Below are positions 28,682 to 36,937 of a DNA stretch of 64,000 nucleotides, piece by piece. The translations under genes were made by a program, and so were the position numbers. The stretch lies in the NCBI RefSeq assembly GCF_001434295.1, contig NZ_AZFA01000001.1, positions 186,001-250,000 on the forward strand, in the 5' to 3' direction. The notes under the pieces are model-generated. The model had not been told where the DNA came from. It made no database searches and saw only the letters and a list, made by a program, of their open reading frames with translations. This stretch comes from Companilactobacillus versmoldensis DSM 14857 = KCTC 3814. GTDB taxonomy: Bacteria; Bacillota; Bacilli; Lactobacillales; Lactobacillaceae. Numbering within the stretch: position 1 is the first letter of the stretch; the number at the start of each line of letters is the position of its first letter.

Positions 28682-29633
28682 AGTCAGTTCCCTCATTTTC
28701 GTAGATTGATAGTGGTTGGGTCCAAGTTTGTTCGGCACCGTTCTCTCGTAGTGCTTGTTGAATTTTCTTTGCATCTTCAAGGTTTTTGGCCAGACTAATA
28801 GTACAGCCACCACGACCACCGCCGGTGATTTTACTACCAAGGGCTCCAGCTGAGATTGCTGCTTTATTTAATTTATCAGTTTTGGGAACAGCTAGATTCA
28901 ATTTTGACAGGATCGAATTGGCATCAGTAAAGATTTGGCCCAATTTGACTAAGTCGTTATTTTTTAAAGCGATGACAGTATCTTCGGTATGTTGTCCTAA
29001 TTGTTCCAACATTTGACCGATTTTTTCAGGCGCTTTATCATACATTGTCCTAACATCAGCAACGGTTTCTTTAGTTTTTCCCTTGATCCCAGAATCAGCA
29101 ATGACGATAAAGCCGTCTGATGTAAATGAGAAGTGACTGGCAGCTTTATCTTTGCCGAATTTGATCGGTGATTCTGAAATGACGGTGTTAGCATCTAAGC
29201 CACTGGCCTTACAATGAGTGACCGTCTCCGATTTATTGATGTGTTTCAGCAGTTTTTCTTGGTCGATCGGTTGATCGAAAAAGTCAAAAAAAGCTCTGGT
29301 GATGGCTGCGCCGATGGCAGCTGATGAACCCAAGCCTCGTTCGATAGGTAGACCACTATCGATAAAAATAGCATAATTTATATCTTGTTGATTAAATTCA
29401 TGATCGAGGATATCGATCAAATATTTGACTCCCGATAATGCATCAGGAAGATCAGCGATTTTGCCGACGAAGTAATTTGACAACAAAGTTTTTTCAGAAC
29501 TTTCTTTTATACGTACAATTACAGGAATGCTCAGAAGAGGAAAGGCGATAGCTGGATAACCGTAAACTACAGCATGTTCCCCCATAATGATCATTTTCCC
29601 GTGACTTTTACCAATACCATTATTCAACGGCAT
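28674..29633 (-). CDS. mvaK1: Mevalonate kinase
   Basis: First kinase of the pathway and first gene of the operon. Motifs: GKSHGKMIIMGEHAVVYGYPA at the N-terminus, the ATP loop RGLGSSAAIGAAITRAF, and C-terminal GSKITGGGRGGCTISL. It has 319 residues from ATG 29633. That ATG is only 3 bases from GAGG; TTG two codons later (29627) has 9-base spacing and is a real alternative start. The promoter lies in the 102-base gap shared with rexB. Confidence 0.94.
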   Translation of the reverse strand: MPLNNGIGKSHGKMIIMGEHAVVYGYPAIAFPLLSIPVIVRIKESSEKTLLSNYFVGKIADLPDALSGVKYLIDILDHEFNQQDINYAIFIDSGLPIERGLGSSAAIGAAITRAFFDFFDQPIDQEKLLKHINKSETVTHCKASGLDANTVISESPIKFGKDKAASHFSFTSDGFIVIADSGIKGKTKETVADVRTMYDKAPEKIGQMLEQLGQHTEDTVIALKNNDLVKLGQIFTDANSILSKLNLAVPKTDKLNKAAISAGALGSKITGGGRGGCTISLAKNLEDAKKIQQALRENGAEQTWTQPLSIYENEGTDFD

Positions 29634-29657
29634 TCACCTCAATTTCTCTAAGAATAT

Positions 29658-29686
29658 ATTTTAAACATACTTTGAACTTATTTCCA
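29658..29686 (-). promoter_or_regulatory. Promoter of the mevalonate operon
   Basis: On the - strand, TGGAAA (29686-29681), a 17-bp spacer and TAAAAT (29663-29658). Its -35 hexamer is the same 6 bp as the rexB -35 on the other strand. Confidence 0.4.
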
Positions 29687-29709
29687 CTATATACCGATTT
29701 AACTATGAT
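29681..29709 (+). promoter_or_regulatory. Promoter of rexBA
   Basis: TTTCCA (29681-29686), a 17-bp spacer and TATGAT (29704-29709), 26 bases ahead of the rexB ATG. Confidence 0.4.
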
Positions 29710-29735
29710 AGAATTTTTGTATTAGGAGAAGACTA

Positions 29736-32700
29736 ATGACACTTAATTTTATTCTCGGAACCAACCAATACGATCATCATCAAGAGATGATCAAACAGTT
29801 TCAACAAGACCTTGAGACTGATCCCAAAGGAAAATTTTTCTTCATCGTACCGAACCATATCAAGTTTGAATCTGAGATCAGGGTTTTAAATGATCTCGGT
29901 CAGATTCAAGGTAATGGAGAACTAGTTGCCAGCAATAGCGTCCAATGTTTTTCTTTGTCACGTCTAGCTTGGTATTTTTTGCGTGGCAGTGATGTTTATA
30001 ACATTGAAACATTGACTGATACAAAGTCGGCCATGATCATCAGACGCGTAATCGAGCAAAATCGTTCACAGTTGAAAATATTATCCGGAATGGCTGATAA
30101 AAGTGGCTTTATCGACCAACTGACCAGTCAATTTACCGAATTCGAAAATGGCCAGGTCACTCCAGACGACGTGGAAGATGTCATGAAGCAAAATCAAAAT
30201 GACATTTTTACCGGAAAAATAGGTGAACTGAATCTGATTTATCGCAAGTACACCGAAGCTATCGAACAATATGCGACTAACAATTTTAAATTAGACGCCT
30301 TAGCTGATTATCTGGACGCTGATTTACATAGTAAGCATTATCACTTTTATGTTGAAGGATTCTCATCATTTACTGCTTCAGAATTGCAAGTCATTAAAGC
30401 TATTTTGCTTAATTGCGGAGATTTGAATATTTCGTTAGTTTTGGATACTCCTGCGGTTCAACCGGTTGAAAAAACTAGTTTTTATGCTCGTCCGGCCAAT
30501 ACTTTCAATCAACTGTATAACTTGGCGAAGGATAATGGAGTAAGTTATCACAGTAAATTTACCAAAACCCGTCGTGTCAGCGATGATATTGGCAAATTAG
30601 AGGACTACTGGATCCAATCTTCAGGAGTGAGTCCCATTAAAAGCAGTCATTTGGACTCGATCAATTCGGTTCAAATCTGGAAGAGTACTAACAAACAAGC
30701 TGAAGTTTCGGCTGTCAGCACTTATATCCGTCAATTAGTTGCTAACCAGCAATATCGTTATAAAGATTTCTTGATCTTAGCACGAGACCTGAATCAGTAC
30801 GGTTCTTTTATTGAACCGTTCATGGCTGAAAACGAGATTCCAGCTTTCGTTGATCTACAAAGGAAGATGACTGATCATCCCTTCAAAAAATTGGTTGACC
30901 TTTTGTTCACCTTAGTAGACCACGGCTTGCAAAGTGAAGATGCTTTAGCCTTATTAAGGACTGAATTGATGATCCCTGAAAAATACCAAAAGGCCGATAT
31001 TTCTGAATATCGTCAAGCAGTCGATTTACTAGAAAATTATGTTTTAGCTAATGGAACAACACGTAAAGCTTGGTTAGGGCAGGACTTTGAAGCTCAAGCT
31101 AATCTAGATAGTGAGATCGATCAGAATATCATTTTTGATTATCAAAAGATAAATGAAATCAGAAACTTTATCAAGGAAATTTATCAATCTTGGTCTGAGT
31201 TCTTTACCGAAGAACAGACTGCCAAAGATGCAGCGACCTTTTTATTCAATTTTCTCGACAAGTTTGGGGTATTTGATCGATTAGGTGTTTGGCAACAACA
31301 AGCAGCCGATCAAAACGACCTGACTTCGGCTGGACAGCCTGAGCAAGTTGTTGATAAATTCAATACGATCCTCGATGAGTATGTCAGTGTCTTTGGTGAT
31401 GAACAATTCAAAAGTGACGAGTTCATCGAGATATTAGATGCTGCATTTGAAAGTGCTCAATATTCACAAATACCTTCGACTTTGGATGCGGTCAACATTT
31501 CTGAAATTGGGATGGTTCAACCTAACAACCGTAAGATTACCATCGTATTAGGAGCAACTGTTAACAACATGCCTGGTACGTCGGTCTCAAACGGCATCAT
31601 TGCGGATGATGAAAGACAACTGATCTCTGACAATTTAGACAGTGATAAGTACTTGAATGCTTCTGATGAAGTGATGAACAATTCTGAACCATTTCTACAC
31701 GGTCTGACATTCACTACACCGTCGACTCGTTTGATCTTTACTTATCCCAATTATACTGAAGATAATAAGCAGGAAGACATTTCCAGCTATGTCACTAGGA
31801 TCGCCGAACATTTCGGGATTACACAGCAAGATATCATGTTGAATCCTGATCCTTTGCAAACGGAAGAAAATGAAGTATTGAGATACGTGGGATCAGCTGA
31901 AGCTAGTTTGAATTATGTGATCCGTGTTTCGCGTGCTGCTCTAGATAACAAAGCAAAATTATCAGACCAGTGGACCTACGTCCGTAACCGCTTATTGCAA
32001 GAAGACCAGACTGATTCAGAGTTTGCCTTGAGTTCATTACAATATCAAAATAAACCAGTCGATCTCAACAAAGAAACCGTCGAGAAACTCTATGGTAATA
32101 ATATCGATGTCTCGATCTCACGTCTGGAGACTTTCTATCAAAATGAATATGAGTACTTCTTGAAATATGGTCTAAGATTGCAGCCACGACAAATATTTGA
32201 AGTCACCTCAGCCCAAACCGGTTCACTTTATCATGCAGTCTTAGATGGATTGGTCAAATTACTTAATGACCAACAAGTCGATATCCGTAATTTGTCAGAT
32301 CAACAATTGACAGCCTATGTTGCTGATGTTTTCAAAAATGAACTTGATAAGCCTGAGAATAAGATCTTTTCTGCTAATGAACGTATGGGCTTCATCTCCA
32401 AAAAAGCTCAAGACACTTTATTGCAGTTAGTCAGGGCTATCAAAGAACAATTGGGCCGTAATAAGTTCATCCCTCGTGCCACTGAAGTAGCTTTTGGCAG
32501 GATGAACAATGCCAAACAAGACTTGCCAGGCTTATCATACAAGATACCTGGTGGACACGTGATCAACGTTCGTGGAAAGATCGACCGGATCGATGAAATG
32601 TCACTAGATAAAAGTGATTATTTAGCGGTTATCGACTACAAGTCAAGTGGACATAAATTTGATTTCGATAGTTTCTTAGATGGGATCACTATGCAGATGC

Positions 32701-33263
32701 CAACTTATCTCGAAAATCTGGTTGCCAACAAAGAACAATTATCTTCTGGTCAAGATGTCAAAATTGCTGGTGCCTTTTATTCACATATCCAAAATCCAAA
32801 GATCCTGGTTAAGAAGGGCGTCGATGTTGAAAAAGAATTATTAAAGAAATTCAAGTTAGATGGGCTGATCGTTGACGATGATGAGCTGTTGGAAAATCTT
32901 GATAGTTTAGTCTCTGGTGCTTCTTTGATTTTGCCAATTTCCAAATCAAAAGCAAAGGGCATCACCATCAACAAAAAGAATGCCATTTCTAATCAAGATC
33001 TCTATCGGATCTTGAATTATAATCGTCATTTGATCAAACAAGCAGGTGAGAAGATCTATTCCGGAAAATTACAGATCAATCCTTTCCGTGACAGTGCCAA
33101 TCGAACCGGATTGCAGTTCAGTGATTATCGTCCAATCTTACAGTTTGATGCGATGTTACCAGAAAATGAATATCACGAGATCATCAATCACGGCCGGGAA
33201 GCTAAAAAAGTCGTCTTGAAGCGAATCGAGCAAATCTTGGAGGAAGAAACGAACAATGCCTGA
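29736..33263 (+). CDS. rexB: ATP-dependent helicase/nuclease subunit RexB (AddB type)
   Basis: Subunit of the RexAB double-strand-break resection enzyme, the AddAB/RecBCD counterpart. It has an inactivated UvrD-like N-terminal half and a C-terminal RecB-family nuclease domain with VIDYKSSG. It has 1175 residues. The four cysteines that bind iron-sulfur in Bacillus AddB are missing: the first site reads ETFYQNEYEYFLKYG, and the C-terminal region around NPFRDSANRTGLQFSDYRP has none, as in the RexB subfamily. ATG follows TAGGAGA. It overlaps rexA by 8 bases. Confidence 0.94.
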   Translation: MTLNFILGTNQYDHHQEMIKQFQQDLETDPKGKFFFIVPNHIKFESEIRVLNDLGQIQGNGELVASNSVQCFSLSRLAWYFLRGSDVYNIETLTDTKSAMIIRRVIEQNRSQLKILSGMADKSGFIDQLTSQFTEFENGQVTPDDVEDVMKQNQNDIFTGKIGELNLIYRKYTEAIEQYATNNFKLDALADYLDADLHSKHYHFYVEGFSSFTASELQVIKAILLNCGDLNISLVLDTPAVQPVEKTSFYARPANTFNQLYNLAKDNGVSYHSKFTKTRRVSDDIGKLEDYWIQSSGVSPIKSSHLDSINSVQIWKSTNKQAEVSAVSTYIRQLVANQQYRYKDFLILARDLNQYGSFIEPFMAENEIPAFVDLQRKMTDHPFKKLVDLLFTLVDHGLQSEDALALLRTELMIPEKYQKADISEYRQAVDLLENYVLANGTTRKAWLGQDFEAQANLDSEIDQNIIFDYQKINEIRNFIKEIYQSWSEFFTEEQTAKDAATFLFNFLDKFGVFDRLGVWQQQAADQNDLTSAGQPEQVVDKFNTILDEYVSVFGDEQFKSDEFIEILDAAFESAQYSQIPSTLDAVNISEIGMVQPNNRKITIVLGATVNNMPGTSVSNGIIADDERQLISDNLDSDKYLNASDEVMNNSEPFLHGLTFTTPSTRLIFTYPNYTEDNKQEDISSYVTRIAEHFGITQQDIMLNPDPLQTEENEVLRYVGSAEASLNYVIRVSRAALDNKAKLSDQWTYVRNRLLQEDQTDSEFALSSLQYQNKPVDLNKETVEKLYGNNIDVSISRLETFYQNEYEYFLKYGLRLQPRQIFEVTSAQTGSLYHAVLDGLVKLLNDQQVDIRNLSDQQLTAYVADVFKNELDKPENKIFSANERMGFISKKAQDTLLQLVRAIKEQLGRNKFIPRATEVAFGRMNNAKQDLPGLSYKIPGGHVINVRGKIDRIDEMSLDKSDYLAVIDYKSSGHKFDFDSFLDGITMQMPTYLENLVANKEQLSSGQDVKIAGAFYSHIQNPKILVKKGVDVEKELLKKFKLDGLIVDDDELLENLDSLVSGASLILPISKSKAKGITINKKNAISNQDLYRILNYNRHLIKQAGEKIYSGKLQINPFRDSANRTGLQFSDYRPILQFDAMLPENEYHEIINHGREAKKVVLKRIEQILEEETNNA

Positions 33264-36200
33264 ATGGACAGAAAATCAAAAAAAGGCCATCTTTCATCAT
33301 GGCCATGATATCTTAGTTTCAGCCGCCGCTGGTTCTGGGAAGACGACCATCTTAGTCGAGCGGATCATTGAATTATTGAAAAACAATGAGAACGTCGATA
33401 ATTTATTAGTCGCAACTTTTACTGATCCTGCCGCTGCTGAAATGAAGGAACGTTTAATTAAACGGATCAAAGAAAGTGTTGCTCAAGATGAGCTTGATCC
33501 GGCACAAAAACAGCACATGCAATCACAGATCTATAAAGTGGCTGTCAGCAACATCAGCACTTTACATGCCTTTTGCCTGAGCGTCATAAAAAAATACTAT
33601 TATGTCATCGACTTAGACCCTAGTTTTCGTTTGTTGAGTGACGAGACTGAGCGGACATTACTTGAAGAGCAAGCTTTCGACAATGTCAGGAACAAGTATT
33701 ATCAAAAAGATGATACTGATTTTATCGATTTGACCGAAAATTTTTCCAATGATAAGAGCGATGATGGTCTCGCTGATACGATTTATCAGCTGTATAACTT
33801 TGCCATCACTAATGCCCAAACAGATCAGTGGCTCGATAACTTGATGAAGTCCTATCAAGTAGATCAGTCGATCACCGATTCAGCTTTCTATCAAAAAAAG
33901 GTCAAACCACAATTATTACGAGATCTGGACAACATCATCGACGAAACAAATAGTTTGAGTGATATTGCCGCTGACGATATCCTTAGTCAAAATTATGTTC
34001 AACCGTTAAAAGAAGGTGCTAAGGTACTGTCAAATATTAAAGAGAGTATCATCAATGGCACCGCTTTTGATGACATTAGAGAAGAATTAGCTAAATTCAA
34101 GTTTCCTCGGGCAAAAGCTGTCGACAAAAAGACTAAAATGCTCAGTGATGACGATAGTATTTCGAAGTCGGTCGCTAGCCAAAAAACTGATTTGAAAAAA
34201 CAAGTTGATGAACAACTCTATAATAGTTACTTTGTTCAAAATGAATCCGACACGATCGAGACTATCAAGAGATCTCAGGTGATCGTTTCAAAATTAGTCG
34301 AGGTCGAACGCGCATTTATCAAAGAATATGATCATCTTAAAAATGGCAATCATGCTTTAGATTTCAACGATCTAGAACATTTGGCGGTCAAAATATTGAA
34401 TAGTGAAGTCGACGGTCAAAAAATTGCTTTGGATTATTATCAAAATAGATTTCACGAGATCATGATCGATGAATATCAAGATGTTAATACTATGCAAGAG
34501 AATATCATCCAATTGCTGTCAAATGAGAACAACCATCTTTTCATGGTGGGTGATATCAAACAATCTATTTATGGTTTCCGACAAGCCGCTCCTTATATCT
34601 TTACTGGTAAGTATCAACGATTTCAAAAAGAAGACGATCCTAATGAATTGATCCAGTTATCAAAGAATTTCCGCTCATCAGTCGGTGTCGATGATTTTGT
34701 TAATCAGATCTTTAAAAAGATCCTTGATCGAAACGTTGGTGATATCGACTATGATGACAGCGTTAAGTTGATCCCGGGAACTAACTTTCCGGAAGAAGCC
34801 GATACTCGTAATGAGATCGATATTTTAACTGATCAGAAGATAGTTGATGATACTCAGCCAGCCGAAAATATTGATCTCGATGAATCGAAAAATATTGATA
34901 AGCGTGTCAGCAAGATCGAATTTGTGGCTGATCGGATCAAGCAATTGATGGATGATAACTATCAAGTCTTTGATGCTAAGAAAAATCAGTTCAGAGACTT
35001 AAAGTATTCGGATATCGCTATTTTGATGCGTAACAAAAACAGCAATACCGATCTGATCTCATATTTTTCAAAAGCTGAGATCCCCGTAATGGTGACTGAT
35101 GCTCAGAACTACTTTCAAACGACTGAGTTGCAGATCGTCATGTCGATGCTGAAGATCATCGATAATCCTCGTCAAGATGTACCATTAGTGGCAGTTTTGC
35201 GCTCACCAATCGTGGGATTGAATGAAGAAGAATTAGCCCAGATACGATTGGCTGACAGAACGCAGGATTACTATGCAGCCATACTAGCCTATATCAAAGC
35301 TGATAACACTGATTTGGCAACGAAACTAGCTTCATTTTTGGAACGTTTGGAAGGATATCGTGACTTTGCTAATAAAAATAGTTTGGTCAAGTTGATCTGG
35401 AAAATCTATCAGGAAACTGGGATCTTGGAATATGTTTCAGGGATGCCAGGTGGTAAGCAGCGTTCAGCAAATTTACATGCTTTGTATCAACGTGCCAATA
35501 GTTATGAAAAAAATAATTTTATGGGTTTGCATAAATTTATCAACTTTATTCAGCGGATGCAGGATATGGACCGTGACCTTTCGCAGCCAAATAGTATTGA
35601 AACGACTGATGATACTGTCAAAGTGATGACTATCCATGCTAGTAAGGGACTAGAATTTCCGATAGTTATCTTGTTGAATATCGACGATAATTTTAATAAT
35701 AAAGATTATACTTCGGATACTTTATATGACGTTCACACAGGTATTGGGATCAGTGTTTTGAATCAGGTCAGTCGGGCTAATGTCAGGACTATCCAACGAA
35801 GTTTGATCAGTGATCAAAAGCAAGTTGCCGGAGTTTCTGAAGAAATGCGGCTTTTGTATGTTGCATTGACTCGTGCCAAGCAAAAATTAGTCTTAGTTGG
35901 TTTCAACAAAGAGCCCACCAAGATGCTTAGCAACTGGGAGCACGTCAGAACTAACCAGCAAGGTGTCATCAATGAGGGTGCCCGGATCAATGCTCACTCT
36001 TATCAAAACTTGATCGGGATGAGTATCATTCCTGACCCCTGGACGAAAAATAATAAGGAACGTGACCAATTTTCAAACCAAAAGAGTCAAATGGATCTCA
36101 ATTTGATCAATCTAAATGCAACTGAGATCAGTGGTTCAAAAACTAAGACTCAACAAGCTGAAGAGGTTCCGACTAGTCCGATTTTTCGAGATACTGTCGA

Positions 36201-36924
36201 CAATATTTTGGATTTTCAATACACTCATCAGGATGCGGTCAATACGACAGCCTATCAGTCAGTCTCTGAGATCAAAGGCCTGTTTTCTGATCCAGATGAC
36301 GATGAAATGGCTCGCGCTGATATAATCAATGACTCTGGACGCTATTTCTCCAATCAATTTAAAAAACCGAGCTTTTTAGTAGAAACTAAGAAGGTAAGTG
36401 CGACTGATATCGGTAGTGCGACTCACTTAGTCCTCCAAAAGGTCCCAATCGAACAGATGCCGACTGAAGATATTTTTACTGACCTGATCAAACAATTAGT
36501 AGAAAGCAATGTTTTGAAAAAAGAAATTGCTCAAAAAATTGATATCACTAGTCTGATCAATTTTTATCAGAGTAAACTTGGTAAAGCGATAGTTGAGAAT
36601 TCAACAAAGGTTGAGCGAGAATTTCCATTCTCAGTCTTAATGCCCGCCGAAAAATTATTTAATTCTACCAAAGATAGCTCGACAAGTGATGATAAAATCT
36701 TAGTTCATGGTATTATTGACGGTGTGATTGAATTAGAAAAGGGAATTATTGTTTTTGATTACAAAACTGATAATGTTAATAGTCAAAACCTTCAGGAAAA
36801 AATCAAAACTTATTCCGGACAATTGAACCTATATGCAAAAGCTATTTCCTTAATCAAAGAAAAACCGGTTATTGGAAAATATCTTTATTTCTTAAAGGTC
36901 AATCAAATAGAGAAATTAGATTAG
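33256..36924 (+). CDS. rexA: ATP-dependent helicase/nuclease subunit RexA (AddA)
   Basis: Motor and nuclease subunit of RexAB. Walker A is SAAAGSGKTTILVERI near the N-terminus; UvrD motifs include EIMIDEYQDVN and FMVGDIKQSIYGFRQA, then VMTIHASKGLEFP and LLYVALTRAK. The C-terminal nuclease domain has VFDYKTDNV. It has 1222 residues, typical of AddA. Its ATG lies within the end of rexB after TTGGAGGAAG. The dinG-like gene follows after 13 bases, probably in the same transcript. Confidence 0.96.
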   Translation: MPEWTENQKKAIFHHGHDILVSAAAGSGKTTILVERIIELLKNNENVDNLLVATFTDPAAAEMKERLIKRIKESVAQDELDPAQKQHMQSQIYKVAVSNISTLHAFCLSVIKKYYYVIDLDPSFRLLSDETERTLLEEQAFDNVRNKYYQKDDTDFIDLTENFSNDKSDDGLADTIYQLYNFAITNAQTDQWLDNLMKSYQVDQSITDSAFYQKKVKPQLLRDLDNIIDETNSLSDIAADDILSQNYVQPLKEGAKVLSNIKESIINGTAFDDIREELAKFKFPRAKAVDKKTKMLSDDDSISKSVASQKTDLKKQVDEQLYNSYFVQNESDTIETIKRSQVIVSKLVEVERAFIKEYDHLKNGNHALDFNDLEHLAVKILNSEVDGQKIALDYYQNRFHEIMIDEYQDVNTMQENIIQLLSNENNHLFMVGDIKQSIYGFRQAAPYIFTGKYQRFQKEDDPNELIQLSKNFRSSVGVDDFVNQIFKKILDRNVGDIDYDDSVKLIPGTNFPEEADTRNEIDILTDQKIVDDTQPAENIDLDESKNIDKRVSKIEFVADRIKQLMDDNYQVFDAKKNQFRDLKYSDIAILMRNKNSNTDLISYFSKAEIPVMVTDAQNYFQTTELQIVMSMLKIIDNPRQDVPLVAVLRSPIVGLNEEELAQIRLADRTQDYYAAILAYIKADNTDLATKLASFLERLEGYRDFANKNSLVKLIWKIYQETGILEYVSGMPGGKQRSANLHALYQRANSYEKNNFMGLHKFINFIQRMQDMDRDLSQPNSIETTDDTVKVMTIHASKGLEFPIVILLNIDDNFNNKDYTSDTLYDVHTGIGISVLNQVSRANVRTIQRSLISDQKQVAGVSEEMRLLYVALTRAKQKLVLVGFNKEPTKMLSNWEHVRTNQQGVINEGARINAHSYQNLIGMSIIPDPWTKNNKERDQFSNQKSQMDLNLINLNATEISGSKTKTQQAEEVPTSPIFRDTVDNILDFQYTHQDAVNTTAYQSVSEIKGLFSDPDDDEMARADIINDSGRYFSNQFKKPSFLVETKKVSATDIGSATHLVLQKVPIEQMPTEDIFTDLIKQLVESNVLKKEIAQKIDITSLINFYQSKLGKAIVENSTKVEREFPFSVLMPAEKLFNSTKDSSTSDDKILVHGIIDGVIELEKGIIVFDYKTDNVNSQNLQEKIKTYSGQLNLYAKAISLIKEKPVIGKYLYFLKVNQIEKLD

Positions 36925-36937
36925 TGGTGAATTAATA

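Noticed and set aside
28697-28840. N-terminal extension of mvaD
   Set aside because: It is mvaK1 coding sequence in another frame; mvaD relatives start near TARAYTNIAL.
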